Positions 40,013-49,149 of a stretch of DNA of 64,000 nt are shown piece after piece. The notes beneath the pieces are model-generated. The model was not told the origin of the DNA and ran no database searches. It saw only the letters and a list, made by a program, of their open reading frames with translations. The first letter of the stretch is position 1. Every line of letters starts with the position of its first letter. The stretch is from Fertoeibacter niger (GTDB lineage: Bacteria > Pseudomonadota > Alphaproteobacteria > Rhodobacterales > Rhodobacteraceae), in NCBI RefSeq assembly GCF_009380135.2, contig NZ_WHUT02000001.1, forward strand, positions 646,308 to 710,307, given 5' to 3'. Made by a program: the position numbers and the translations under genes.

Positions 40013-41368
40013 TCAACGGAAAGCGTGAAGTTGCCCGTTGCCGCCCACGACATACAGCACCCCGCCCGCCAGCGCCGGGGCCGAGGCCGCACCGCCGGGA
40101 ATGTCGGCGCTGGCCACCAGACTGCCATCCAGCGGGCTGAACAGCCGCAGCGCGCCATCCGACGACACGACGGCAATGCGCCCGCCCGCCAGAACCGGGC
40201 CGTAATGGGCAAAGATCGCTTTGCGCTGGCGGGCCTTTTCCTTGGTGAAATAGGGCATCTCCACCGCCCAGATCACCGCACCCGTGGCCGCATCCAGCCG
40301 CACCAGACGTGCCTCGTCAGACACCAGGAACACCGAGTCGCCCACCGGCAGCACCGGGCCATAGGCGCCCTCGGTGGCTGACCACAGCTGATCACCCGAG
40401 GCGGTATCCAGCGCCACGGTGCGCCCGGCCTGATTGCCCACATAGGTCACGCCCCCTGCCACCACGGGGTCGCCGGTGATGTCGCTGATGGCGTTATAGG
40501 CCCGGCCGAGCCGCTCGCCCGCCACATGCGCCGTCCACAGCCGCGTGCCGCCCAGTTTCAGCGCAGCCACAACCTCGCCGCTGGCAAAGGGGAACAGCAC
40601 CGCCTGCGGTGTCACAGCGGGCCCCGCAGCGCCGATCATGCCCGCCGCCGCCGGGCTGGCGGGCAGATGCCAGCGCAGCCTGCCACTGTCAGCCTCGACC
40701 GCCCATGCGGAACTGTCGCGCGCCACCACATAAACCACGCCATCCGCCACTGTGGGGGCACCCGCCACCGGCGCGCCCAACCGTTGCCGCCAGATCACGC
40801 CGCCGGTCGCAGGGTCCAGCGCCAGCAATTCGCCGTAGCCGGTGGTGGCATAGATGCGCCCCTCGCCAAAGGCCAGCCCGCCACCCGAAATGCCGCCGCC
40901 CCGGTCAGTTTCCGGTGTCAGATCGGCCAACCACAACGGCTGCCCGCTGGCTGACGTGGCCGCCATTCGGGTGGCCGAGTCGATGGTAAAGATGCGGCCC
41001 TCGGCCACCACGGGCGCGGCGGCGATGCGGTTGCGCCGGGTGTTGCCCGCGCCGATATTGGCCGACCAGACGCGCGCGGGCTGCGCATTCAGCGCGCCAT
41101 GCGGGGCCAGGTGCTGCGCGTTGCCTGCCCGGTGCGTCCAGGCCGCATTGGCGGTGGCGGCGGGCAGCGCGATCGGCTGGCTGACATTCACCACCAGATT
41201 GGTGCTGTCGGTGGGGGTGGGCGTCTCTTCGGTGGGCACGCTGGCCTCCAAGGGCGCGCGCACGTCGAACCGTTCGCCCGGCAGGATCAGTTCGCGTTCG
41301 GCGCAGGCCCCCAGCAGCGCCATCAGCGCCAGACCTGTCACCGCCGTGTTGCGCGTTCTGCTGATCAT
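40013..41368 (-). CDS. bamB: Outer membrane assembly lipoprotein BamB-like PQQ beta-propeller
   Basis: A 451-residue predicted lipoprotein (lipobox ALLGAC, lipidated C22) followed by a PQQ-type eight-bladed beta-propeller, with repeats such as GRIYATTGYGELLALDPATG and VYVVGGNGQLHAFR. BamB is a scaffold of the BAM complex. The order YfgM-like, bamB, der is the same as in gammaproteobacteria, which supports the call. Start ATG encodes MISRTRNTAVTG. Confidence 0.85.
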   Translation of the reverse strand: MISRTRNTAVTGLALMALLGACAERELILPGERFDVRAPLEASVPTEETPTPTDSTNLVVNVSQPIALPAATANAAWTHRAGNAQHLAPHGALNAQPARVWSANIGAGNTRRNRIAAAPVVAEGRIFTIDSATRMAATSASGQPLWLADLTPETDRGGGISGGGLAFGEGRIYATTGYGELLALDPATGGVIWRQRLGAPVAGAPTVADGVVYVVARDSSAWAVEADSGRLRWHLPASPAAAGMIGAAGPAVTPQAVLFPFASGEVVAALKLGGTRLWTAHVAGERLGRAYNAISDITGDPVVAGGVTYVGNQAGRTVALDTASGDQLWSATEGAYGPVLPVGDSVFLVSDEARLVRLDAATGAVIWAVEMPYFTKEKARQRKAIFAHYGPVLAGGRIAVVSSDGALRLFSPLDGSLVASADIPGGAASAPALAGGVLYVVGGNGQLHAFR

Positions 41369-41438
41369 CACCCTGCCCTGCCTGTCCTGTCCGGTTGCGC
41401 CGTCTGGCCGCTGCGTGCCCTGCGGCACGCCACGCGGC

Positions 41439-42092
41439 CTAGCCTGCCTCGGCCTCGCCACCCAGGGCGACAATCATCTGTTGCGCACGCTGACGCAAGC
41501 CCGCCGGTGCCTCCTGATCCTGCGTCAGTGTGCGCAGGACGGTGATGGCGGCATCGGTGTTGCCCGCCTCGATCTCAAGATAGGCCAGCTGTTCCAGCGC
41601 CATGGTGCGGAACGCCCGCCCGGGTGCTGAAATGGATTCCAGCGCGGCCCGGCGTTCGGCCACCGGGATGCCGTCCTGCGGCAAGCTATTGGCCACCCAG
41701 CGCAGCAGGGCCAGATCGCGGTAGGCCTGCGAAACATCGGGGTTGGTGGAAACAGATTCCAGCGCGGTCTGTGCCGACGCGCGATCCTCGGCGGGGTCGC
41801 TGGCCAGCAGCAGTTGCAGGATGGCCGCGCGGGTGCCGTCTGCGGGCACGGCGGCCAGCGCATCACGCCGGGCGGCAGGGTTTTCCGCCTCAAGCGCGCC
41901 CAGCACGGCATCGCCGAACGCCTGCGACGCCGCACGGTCGCGCGCCTTTTGCCATTCGGTCCAGGCCGCACCGCCCACCACCAGCAGCACCAGCACGATG
42001 CCGATCCAGCCGTATTTGCGGAACACCGTGAACAGCTTTTCCCGGCGGACCTCTTCGGTCACTTCGTCGATGAAACTTTCGGGGTTGCTCAA
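41439..42092 (-). CDS. YfgM-like tetratricopeptide inner-membrane protein
   Basis: A 217-residue protein with one N-terminal membrane helix (YGWIGIVLVLLVVGGAAWTEW) and a periplasmic TPR-like helical domain ending LRQRAQQMIVALGG. It matches the TPR_21/YfgM class, ancillary to the Sec translocon and periplasmic chaperones in E. coli. The start appears to be TTG (LSNPESFIDEVTEEVRR), seven bases after GGGAG; no ATG is suitable. It precedes bamB and der. Confidence 0.8.
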   Translation of the reverse strand: MSNPESFIDEVTEEVRREKLFTVFRKYGWIGIVLVLLVVGGAAWTEWQKARDRAASQAFGDAVLGALEAENPAARRDALAAVPADGTRAAILQLLLASDPAEDRASAQTALESVSTNPDVSQAYRDLALLRWVANSLPQDGIPVAERRAALESISAPGRAFRTMALEQLAYLEIEAGNTDAAITVLRTLTQDQEAPAGLRQRAQQMIVALGGEAEAG

Positions 42093-42207
42093 CAGGTTTC
42101 TCCCAGCTCGTTGCCCCCGTCTTACACGCAAGGCCAAGGGCTTGCCAAGCCCCGGGGCAATCAGGCTGGCGCTTAGGCGGCTTCGGGCGGGGCAGACGAA
42201 AGGGCGG

Positions 42208-44037
42208 TCACGCCGCCTCGGCCGCCTCATCCTCGCTGGATTGCCGCGCCCACATCGCGGCATAGCGCCCGCCACGGCCCAACAGCACCTCATGCGTGCC
42301 TTCCTCGACGATGCGGCCATCCTCCAGCACCACGATCCGGTCGGCATCGGCGATGGTGGACAGCCGGTGCGCGATGGTGATCACGGTGCGGCCCTGCCCC
42401 ATTTCCTTCAGACTGTCCTGAATATCCCGCTCGGTCTGGGTGTCCAGCGCCGATGTCGCCTCGTCCAGCAGCAGGATCGGCGGGTTTTTCAAGAGGGTGC
42501 GCGCGATGCCCACCCGCTGCTTTTCCCCGCCCGACAGTTTCAGGCCGCGTTCGCCCACCGTGGTCTGATAGCCGTCCGGCAGGCCCATGATGAAATCATG
42601 GATCTTGGCCGCCCGCGCCGCCGCCACCACCTCGGCCTCGGTCGCTGCGGGACGGCCATAGGCGATGTTGTAGTGGATCGTGTCGTTGAACAGCACCGTG
42701 TCCTGCGGCACCACGCCGATCTGGGCGTGAAGGCTGTCCTGCGTGATGTCGCGGAGATCCTGCCCGTCGATCCTGACCGCGCCGCCGGTCACGTCGTAGA
42801 AGCGGAACAGCAGCCGCCCGATGGTCGATTTGCCCGAACCCGACGGGCCGACCAGTGCCACCGTCTCCCCCGCGCCCACGCGCAGGGTGATGCCCTTCAG
42901 GATCGGGCGCTCGGCATCATAATCGAAGCGCACATCGTCAAACAGCACCTCGCCGCCCGCCACCTTCAGCGCGGGCGCACCGGCTTTGTCAACGATTTCC
43001 GCAGGTTGTGCCAGCAGACCGAACATCTGCCCCATATCCACCAAGGCTTGCCGGATTTCACGATACACCGTGCCCAGAAAGCCCAGCGGCAGCGTGATCT
43101 GGATCATATAGGCGTTCACCATCACGAAATCGCCCACTGTCAGCGTGCCCCGCTGCACCCCCAGCGCCGCCATCACCATCACGATCACCAGCCCCGTGGT
43201 AATCAGGAAGGCCTGCCCCACGTTCAGCAGCGTCAGCGACAGACCCGTCTTCACCGCCGCCGTTTCATACCGCGCCATCGCCACGTCATAGCGCCCGGCC
43301 TCGCGCGTTTCGGCCCCGAAATATTTCACCGTTTCAAAGTTCAGCAGGCTGTCGATCGCCTTCTGGTTGGCATCATTGTCCTGATCGTTCATCTCGCGGC
43401 GGATCTTCACCCGCCACTCGGTGATCTTGAAGGTGAAGGTGACATACAGCGCGATGGTGATCACCACGACCAGCATGTATTCGATGCCGAACAGCAGCGC
43501 GAAAATCACCGACACCATGGTCAGTTCCAGGATCAGCGGGCCGATGGAAAACAGCATGAAGCGCAGCAGGAAATCGACACCCTTGACCCCGCGTTCAATG
43601 ATGCGGGAAAGGCCGCCGGTCTTGCGGGTGATGTGATAGCGCATCGACAGGCGGTGGATATGGGTGAATGTCTCCAGCGCCAGCTTGCGCAACGCACGCT
43701 GCCCCACGGCCACGAAAATCGCATCGCGCAATTCGCCAAAGGCCACCGAGCTGAGCCGCGCCAGCCCGTAGGCCACCGTCACCCCCACGGCCCCCAGCGC
43801 CAGAATGGCCTGTTCCGACGGGGCCTCGCCCGCAAGCGCATCGACGGCGGCCTTGTAAAAGAACGGGGTAGCCACCGACACGATCTTGCCGATCACCAGC
43901 GCCAGCAGCGCCAGCACGACGCGGCGTTTCACCCAGCCCTCGCCGTCGGGCCACAGATAGGGCAGCACGCGGCGCATGGTGGCAAGGCCGCCCATCTCGG
44001 GTGTCTCGGCGGGGGCGGGCGTGCTGGCATCGGTCAT
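42208..44037 (-). CDS. Atm1/ABCB7-type ABC exporter (fused permease-ATPase)
   Basis: A 609-residue half-transporter: N-terminal six-helix exporter domain and C-terminal ATPase with Walker A GPSGSGKSTIGRLL, signature LKLSGGEKQRVGIARTLL, Walker B ILLLDEATSALD and H-loop TIAHRLSTIADADRI. Membrane-domain segments NQKAIDSLLNFETVKYFG and GRYDVAMARYETAAVKT are diagnostic for the Atm1 group, which exports glutathione-bound sulfur or metal species. Start ATG encodes MTDASTPAPAETPEMGG. It is separated from the YfgM-like gene by about 115 bases. Confidence 0.94.
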   Translation of the reverse strand: MTDASTPAPAETPEMGGLATMRRVLPYLWPDGEGWVKRRVVLALLALVIGKIVSVATPFFYKAAVDALAGEAPSEQAILALGAVGVTVAYGLARLSSVAFGELRDAIFVAVGQRALRKLALETFTHIHRLSMRYHITRKTGGLSRIIERGVKGVDFLLRFMLFSIGPLILELTMVSVIFALLFGIEYMLVVVITIALYVTFTFKITEWRVKIRREMNDQDNDANQKAIDSLLNFETVKYFGAETREAGRYDVAMARYETAAVKTGLSLTLLNVGQAFLITTGLVIVMVMAALGVQRGTLTVGDFVMVNAYMIQITLPLGFLGTVYREIRQALVDMGQMFGLLAQPAEIVDKAGAPALKVAGGEVLFDDVRFDYDAERPILKGITLRVGAGETVALVGPSGSGKSTIGRLLFRFYDVTGGAVRIDGQDLRDITQDSLHAQIGVVPQDTVLFNDTIHYNIAYGRPAATEAEVVAAARAAKIHDFIMGLPDGYQTTVGERGLKLSGGEKQRVGIARTLLKNPPILLLDEATSALDTQTERDIQDSLKEMGQGRTVITIAHRLSTIADADRIVVLEDGRIVEEGTHEVLLGRGGRYAAMWARQSSEDEAAEAA

Positions 44038-44142
44038 CTGGTGTCTCCTGCTGCGCCTTACCTAAGGCGCAGCGGGCGGAATGGCCAGAGGCGGGCAAGA
44101 AGATCCGGCCCGTGATGCGGCGCAAAGCGCGTGACGGCGGGC

Positions 44143-45771
44143 CTACTCGGCTGGTTCCGGTATGGCGAAAACCTGGCCCGGATAGATCAGGTCAGGGTTG
44201 CGGATGGCCTCGCGGTTGGCCTCGTAGACCTGCACATACAGAAAGCCGTTGCCAAAGCGTTCCTGCGCGATGCCCCACAACGTGTAACCCGGCTGCACGG
44301 TGACAGAGACCGGGCCCGGCTGCGGTGGCGGGGCGGCAGCGGCGACAGCGGTTTCGGGGGCGGCGGCAGCAGGGGCCGCCTCGGCCTGGGCCACTGGCGG
44401 CGGTGGGGTGGGTTCGGGCGCGGCGGGCGGGGCCGGATCGGGCGCAGGCTGCGCTGCGGGGGCGGGTTCAGGAGCGGCTTCTGCCGCGGGCGCGGGCTCT
44501 GCCACGGGCGCGGGCGTAGGCTCTGCCACGGGCGCGGCCGCGGGTGCGGCAACCGGCTGCGGCTGGGGGGCAAGTTCAGGTGCCTCGGACGGCGCGGGCG
44601 GAGGAGCGGCTGGCGTTTCAGCGACGGGTTCTGGCGCGGGTTCTGGCGCAGGATCGGGCACAGCTTCCGGCACGGGATCAGGTTCGACAGCCGCCAACCG
44701 TTCGGGCGGCGGCGCCTGCCCCGAGGCCTGGGCCAAAGCCTCCAGCGTTTCGCGCTGGAACGGCGTCTCGAACCGCGATGTCACGGTGCCTTCGGCATCA
44801 AGCTGGTCGGCGCGCAGGGTGTAAAGCCCCGGCTCCACCGCAGGCAATTCGCTGGCCCAGCCACCGTCGCCCGCCACCTGCACCGTCAGCATTTCGGCAT
44901 TGTCCAGATACAGGCGCACAAAGGCCGCCGCCTGCCCCTTGCCCGCCAACAGCACCGCCCCGTCCGGGGAATAGGTGATCGTGTCGATTGACACATTGGC
45001 CAGCAGTTCGGCAGGCACATCGCCCGCCGGTTGCAGCACTTTTGCGCCCTCGTCAGTCAGAAGGATGGCGGCGGGGGCCGCGGCCACGGGTTCCGGCACG
45101 GGTGCGGGTTCTGGCGCGGGTTCCGGCTCCGCCACGGGCACGTTTTCCGCCACGGTCTCGGGCTGCGGCGCGGGTTCCGGCGCGGGCGCGGGCTCCGGTT
45201 CTGGCGCGGGCTCCGGTTCTGGCGCGGGCTCGGCTGGGGCTTCGGCAAGCACCATCGGCGTGGGCGCGATCACCACGGATTCCACCGAAGGGATGCTGCT
45301 GCCGTCCGCCAGCGCCATCAGCAGCGTCACCACCCGCGGGCTGCTGCTGGGCGGCAGGGTGAACTGCGCCACGAACTTGCCCTGCCCATCGGCGGGCGAT
45401 GACGCCACCTCGGCCCCGTCCACCAGCACGCCCACCCCGGCCCCGGCCAGCGCACGGCCCGCGACCAGGGCAGACCCGTCCGCCTCGACCCGCACCAGAT
45501 CAAAGGCGGGCGGGACGGGCGCGGGGGCAGGATCTGGCTCGGGGGCAGGCTCTGGCACGGGCTCTGCTGCCGGGGCCTCTGCCACGGCTTCCGGCGCGGG
45601 GGCGGAAGCCTCGGGCGCGGGCTCGGGCAGATTGGCCACAGATGCAGGGGCCACCACCGGTTCCGGCTGGTTGGCCGACCAGATCGTCCAGCCCAGCACA
45701 GCCACCGCCGCCGCACCACCTGCCAGAGCGGCGGCGCGCGCCCCCGCCCCCATTGCCTTGCCGTCAGCCAT
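44143..45771 (-). CDS. LysM-domain protein with long Pro/Ala/Glu-rich low-complexity regions
   Basis: A 542-residue protein with one N-terminal membrane anchor (AAALAGGAAAVAVLGWTIW), two long low-complexity stretches of EPAPEPEPAP-like repeats (about 28-82 and 180-240, and again 370-480), Ig-like folded parts between them, and a C-terminal LysM domain (YTLWGIAQERFGNGF ... NPDLIYPGQVFAIP). It probably spans periplasm to bind peptidoglycan; family members are widespread in Rhodobacterales with unknown role. The repetitive DNA (for example 45091-45237) makes length polymorphism likely. Confidence 0.88.
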   Translation of the reverse strand: MADGKAMGAGARAAALAGGAAAVAVLGWTIWSANQPEPVVAPASVANLPEPAPEASAPAPEAVAEAPAAEPVPEPAPEPDPAPAPVPPAFDLVRVEADGSALVAGRALAGAGVGVLVDGAEVASSPADGQGKFVAQFTLPPSSSPRVVTLLMALADGSSIPSVESVVIAPTPMVLAEAPAEPAPEPEPAPEPEPAPAPEPAPQPETVAENVPVAEPEPAPEPAPVPEPVAAAPAAILLTDEGAKVLQPAGDVPAELLANVSIDTITYSPDGAVLLAGKGQAAAFVRLYLDNAEMLTVQVAGDGGWASELPAVEPGLYTLRADQLDAEGTVTSRFETPFQRETLEALAQASGQAPPPERLAAVEPDPVPEAVPDPAPEPAPEPVAETPAAPPPAPSEAPELAPQPQPVAAPAAAPVAEPTPAPVAEPAPAAEAAPEPAPAAQPAPDPAPPAAPEPTPPPPVAQAEAAPAAAAPETAVAAAAPPPQPGPVSVTVQPGYTLWGIAQERFGNGFLYVQVYEANREAIRNPDLIYPGQVFAIPEPAE

Positions 45772-45869
45772 TCATCTTCCCCTTTGCGGTGCCTTTTTGC
45801 GGCCCCTGCTTGTCCTTGTTACAAGAACCCCATTATCAAGGGGAAAGGCAACTATTTTCAGGTATTCCC

Positions 45870-46424
45870 ATGACCCTGCTCCGTTCTGTCTGTGTCTTCT
45901 GCGGCTCACGTCCGGGGCTTCGCCCGGCCTATGTGCGCGATGCGGCAGAAACCGGCGCGCTGATAGCGGCGCAGGGCTGGCGGCTGGTCTATGGCGCGGG
46001 CGACGTGGGACTGATGGGCGAGGTGGCACGCGCGGCCATGGCGGCGGGCGGGCGCACGATGGGCGTCATCCCCACGCATCTGTTGGCCCGCGAACAGGGC
46101 AAGCGCGACCTGGGCCAGCTGGTCATCACCGAGGACATGCATGAGCGCAAGAAGGTGATGTTCATGAACTGCGATGCCATCGTGGTGCTGCCCGGCGGCA
46201 TCGGCAGTCTGGACGAGTTTTTCGAGGTGCTGACATGGCGGCAGATCGGCCTGCATGCCAAACCGATCATCCTGCTGGATACCGATGGCTATTGGCAGCC
46301 GCTGCTGGCGCTGCTGCGCCATGTGATTGCCGAAGGCTTTGCCGAGGATACGGTGCTGGGCTATTTCAGCGTGGCCGCAGATGTGCCCGCGCTGCGCACG
46401 GCCCTGCGCGCCGCGCTGTCCTGA
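45870..46424 (+). CDS. LOG-family nucleotide 5'-monophosphate phosphoribohydrolase
   Basis: A 184-residue Rossmann-fold hydrolase of the LONELY GUY family, which releases free base from (cytokinin) nucleoside monophosphates; in bacteria the real substrate is often a purine nucleotide. The signature PGGxG(T/S)xxE is present as VVLPGGIGSLDEFFE, together with SVCVFCGSRPG at the N-terminus and LVYGAGDVGLMG. Start ATG, with the upstream AGGTATTCCC only a weak ribosome site. Divergent from the LysM gene. Confidence 0.93.
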   Translation: MTLLRSVCVFCGSRPGLRPAYVRDAAETGALIAAQGWRLVYGAGDVGLMGEVARAAMAAGGRTMGVIPTHLLAREQGKRDLGQLVITEDMHERKKVMFMNCDAIVVLPGGIGSLDEFFEVLTWRQIGLHAKPIILLDTDGYWQPLLALLRHVIAEGFAEDTVLGYFSVAADVPALRTALRAALS

Positions 46425-46456
46425 GAGCGGAGCCGTGGACAGCCCCGGCCCCAAGA

Positions 46457-47341
46457 TCAGGACAGTTCAACCACCGTGATCTCGGGCGGGGAACCGAAAC
46501 GCACCGGCAGGACCGAACAGCCAAGCCCGCCCGACACCACCAGATCGCGCCCGCCCTCGGCGACATGGCCATAGGCAAAGCGGTTGCCATAGGCCGATGG
46601 CACAACCGGGGCCCAGCCGAACAGCCGGATCTGCCCGCCATGGGTGTGGCCTGACAGTTGCAGCGCCACCGGCGGGGCGGCCGCAAAGATATCGGGCTCA
46701 TGTGCCAGCAGGATCACCGGGGCATCATCCGTCACCTGCGCCAGCGTGGCGGGCAGGTCATCCACCCCGCCACCGCCGTAACCCCGCAGGAAAGCCATCT
46801 GCGACCCCAGCCCCGCCAACCAGAAGGCGCCCGCGCCTGCGGCGATCCTGACCGCGCGGTTTTCCAGCACCGGCAGGCCCGCCGCCTGCATCGCGGCTTC
46901 GGTCAGGGTCGGCCCGGCGCGGCGCGACTGTGCGGCGCGGTCATCCCACCAGTCATGGTTGCCCTGCACCGCCCAGACACCCAAAGGGGCCACAAGCCCC
47001 GCCAGCAACGGGGCCACCGTTTCAATCGGCACCACACCGGACTGAAAGCGGTGGCTGGCGCGGTAGTCGCCCATCAGCACGATGATGTCGCCCTGCAAGG
47101 CATTGGCACGGCTGACAATATCCGCCACACGCGCCAACCCCATCTGCGGAAAGGCCGCATGCAGGTCGGCCAGCATCACGATGCGCAGCTTTTGCCCGCG
47201 CGGCCAGCCCGCCGGTTGCAGCCGCCATGTCTTTACCCGCAGCCGCCATACAGGCTCCGCCCACAACCCCCAGACCGCAGCCAAAAGGCCTGCCAGGGAT
47301 ATCCCCAGCAGACCTTGCAGCACCTTGCGGCGCGGGATCAT
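46457..47341 (-). CDS. Metallophosphoesterase with N-terminal membrane anchor
   Basis: A 294-residue calcineurin-like phosphoesterase of the YkuE/YaeI type. After a basic start and one hydrophobic segment (VLQGLLGISLAGLLAAVW) come the metal motifs MLADLHA, LMGDYRASHR, GNHDWWDD, LAHEPD and SGHTHGGQ. YaeI-like relatives are membrane-associated phosphodiesterases; LpxH-like activity is unlikely because lpxI is present. Start ATG lies one base after the sodB stop, so it is cotranscribed with sodB. Confidence 0.93.
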   Translation of the reverse strand: MIPRRKVLQGLLGISLAGLLAAVWGLWAEPVWRLRVKTWRLQPAGWPRGQKLRIVMLADLHAAFPQMGLARVADIVSRANALQGDIIVLMGDYRASHRFQSGVVPIETVAPLLAGLVAPLGVWAVQGNHDWWDDRAAQSRRAGPTLTEAAMQAAGLPVLENRAVRIAAGAGAFWLAGLGSQMAFLRGYGGGGVDDLPATLAQVTDDAPVILLAHEPDIFAAAPPVALQLSGHTHGGQIRLFGWAPVVPSAYGNRFAYGHVAEGGRDLVVSGGLGCSVLPVRFGSPPEITVVELS

Positions 47342-47342
47342 G

Positions 47343-47942
47343 TCAGAGGCGCGAGGCCACGTTTTCCCAGTTCACCAGCTTGTCGAGGAAGTTGGTCAGA
47401 TAGGCCGGGCGCTTGTTGCGGAAGTCGATGTAATAGGAATGTTCCCACACATCGCAGCCCAGCAGGGCGGTCTGGCCAAAGCACAGCGGGTTCACGCCGT
47501 TTTCGGTCTTGGTGACTTTCAGCGCGCCATCGGCATCCTTCACCAGCCAGGCCCAGCCCGAACCGAACTGCCCTGCACCAGCGGCGGCGAAGTCTTCCTT
47601 GAACTTGGCGACGGAACCAAAGGATTCGGTCAGCGCAGATTCCAGCTCGCCCGGCATCGCAGCACCGTTCGGCCCCATCATTTCCCAGAACTGGGCGTGG
47701 TTCCAGTGCTGGCTGGCGTTGTTGAAGATGCCGTTCTGCGCCACGGCGGTCTTGTTGTAGGTGCCGACGATGATCTCTTCCACCGTCTTGCCTTCCCACT
47801 CGGTCCCCGCAATCAGCTTGTTGCCGTTGTCGACATAGGCCTTGTGGTGGATGTCATGGTGGTATTCCAGCGTTTCCTTGGACATGCCGAGGGCGGCAAG
47901 CGCATCATGGGCATAGGGAAGATCGGGAAGGGTGAAGGCCAT
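47343..47942 (-). CDS. sodB: Superoxide dismutase, Fe/Mn type
   Basis: Converts superoxide to hydrogen peroxide and oxygen. The 199-residue protein shows all four metal ligands: H28 (in EYHHDIHH), H79 (ASQHWNH), D164 and H168 (DVWEHSYY). Residues around the active site (GSGWAWLV, Q at 126 region AGQFGSG) fit cytoplasmic Fe-type enzymes of alphaproteobacteria, though metal choice cannot be settled by sequence. The gene starts at ATG and is followed without a gap by the phosphoesterase gene. Confidence 0.97.
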   Translation of the reverse strand: MAFTLPDLPYAHDALAALGMSKETLEYHHDIHHKAYVDNGNKLIAGTEWEGKTVEEIIVGTYNKTAVAQNGIFNNASQHWNHAQFWEMMGPNGAAMPGELESALTESFGSVAKFKEDFAAAGAGQFGSGWAWLVKDADGALKVTKTENGVNPLCFGQTALLGCDVWEHSYYIDFRNKRPAYLTNFLDKLVNWENVASRL

Positions 47943-48046
47943 GGGTCAGATCCTTTGAAAAGGCTTGCGGGACGCCGCCTATAAGAGGTTATCATCCACC
48001 AACGTCAAGGGGCGGGTTGGGTTCCACGCACGCTTTGCCTGCGGCG

Positions 48047-48445
48047 CTACAACTTGCAGGTGCCGCGCCCCTCGAAAATATCTTCAAAGCCCGAGGGTCG
48101 GGCCGACAGCATGAAAGATTTCAATCCCTTCAGGTAAACGGCGCGATAGCTCATCTGCGTCACCTGTCCGGTGCCGTTTCGCAGGGTCACGCGCCATGAC
48201 ACCGTCAGCCGCTTGGCATCGGCCTGCACGATCTTTGCCGGAATGGGTTTGCCATGCACATGATGGACAATCGCATCATAGACGATCGCCTCGCCCGTCG
48301 CCGCGTCATGCGAAATGATGACCTGCGGCGACAGATAGCCGCCACCCGCGTTGCTTTCGGCAATCGCGCATTGATAGATCACCGGCTCCGCAGCAGCGGC
48401 ACCTGCGCCAAAAAGGCAGGCAAGCACGGCAAGGATTCGGGTCAT
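48047..48445 (-). CDS. Secreted hypothetical protein
   Basis: A 132-residue protein with a clear signal peptide (MTRILAVLACLFGAGAAAA, cleavage after AAA) and a compact mature domain containing two cysteines (VIYQCAIAE and GRGTCKL at the very end) that could form a disulfide. Start chosen at the ATG seven bases after GGAG; an ATG four codons earlier contains that site. No family recognised; the mature part has beta-rich features (QVIISHDAATGEAIVYDAIV). Not obviously linked to the neighbours. Confidence 0.75.
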   Translation of the reverse strand: MTRILAVLACLFGAGAAAAEPVIYQCAIAESNAGGGYLSPQVIISHDAATGEAIVYDAIVHHVHGKPIPAKIVQADAKRLTVSWRVTLRNGTGQVTQMSYRAVYLKGLKSFMLSARPSGFEDIFEGRGTCKL

Positions 48446-48585
48446 GGCGTTCTCCATCGCAATGTGGCCCAGTAAGCCCGGCCTGGGGCGGTGCGTCACG
48501 TTGCCACGACAGGCGGGCGGCTCAAAGACCCTGTCAGGCCTGACTGGCGGCACATGTCATGCAAAGACCAAACGGCAAAGCCGGT

Positions 48586-49149
48586 TCAGCCCAGTTCCGA
48601 CCCGCGCTGTGCGGAATGGCTCAGCAATCCCATGACATAGCCCGCGACAGAGCGGAAGCTGACCAGCGTATAGCCGTCACCCTCGCGCCAGAAGGCGGCG
48701 GCGACCTGTGCGGCGCGGGTGCGGCGCAATTCGTCGGGGGCCAGTGCTGCCAGATCGACGGGGCACAGCTTTGTCAGCACCTGATCGGCCCGAGGCCCGG
48801 TGATGCGGAACACCGCGCGGGCATCCGACACATCCACCGCCAGATGATGCACGCCGTCCAATGCAGCGGCAATCCGTTGCAGCGCGGCAGCGGCATCGGC
48901 ATAGGGCAGGATCAGCAGCAGTTCGTCGGGCGACATCCAGCCCACGGCACGCTGGCCATCCATGATGATGCGGCGCTGTGCGGGCAGGCCCAGCCCCACC
49001 GCCGCCTGCACGGCTGCGGGGCAGGCGGGATGATCCAGCGCACAGCGCAGGCTGATCATGCCCAAGGGGCCGATTTCCTGCACCCGGGCGAAACCGTCAA
49101 ACACCGCGCCGCCAAGGGCGCTTTGCGGCATGTGGCTTGCGTCAAACAT
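48586..49149 (-). CDS. soxG: Sarcosine oxidase gamma subunit
   Basis: The 187-residue gamma subunit of heterotetrameric sarcosine oxidase, related to the GcvT fold. Features are IGPLGMISLRCALDHPA, GWMSPDELLLILPYADAAAA and DVSDARAVFRITGPRADQVL. Start ATG overlaps the end of soxA by eight bases. It is the last gene of the sox operon. Confidence 0.93.
   Translation of the reverse strand: MFDASHMPQSALGGAVFDGFARVQEIGPLGMISLRCALDHPACPAAVQAAVGLGLPAQRRIIMDGQRAVGWMSPDELLLILPYADAAAALQRIAAALDGVHHLAVDVSDARAVFRITGPRADQVLTKLCPVDLAALAPDELRRTRAAQVAAAFWREGDGYTLVSFRSVAGYVMGLLSHSAQRGSELG

Noticed and set aside
41743..44115. 790-residue plus-strand open frame over the YfgM-like and Atm1 genes
   Set aside because: Antisense shadow; its His/Gln/Arg-rich composition has no domain pattern, whereas the minus strand encodes a canonical ABC exporter.
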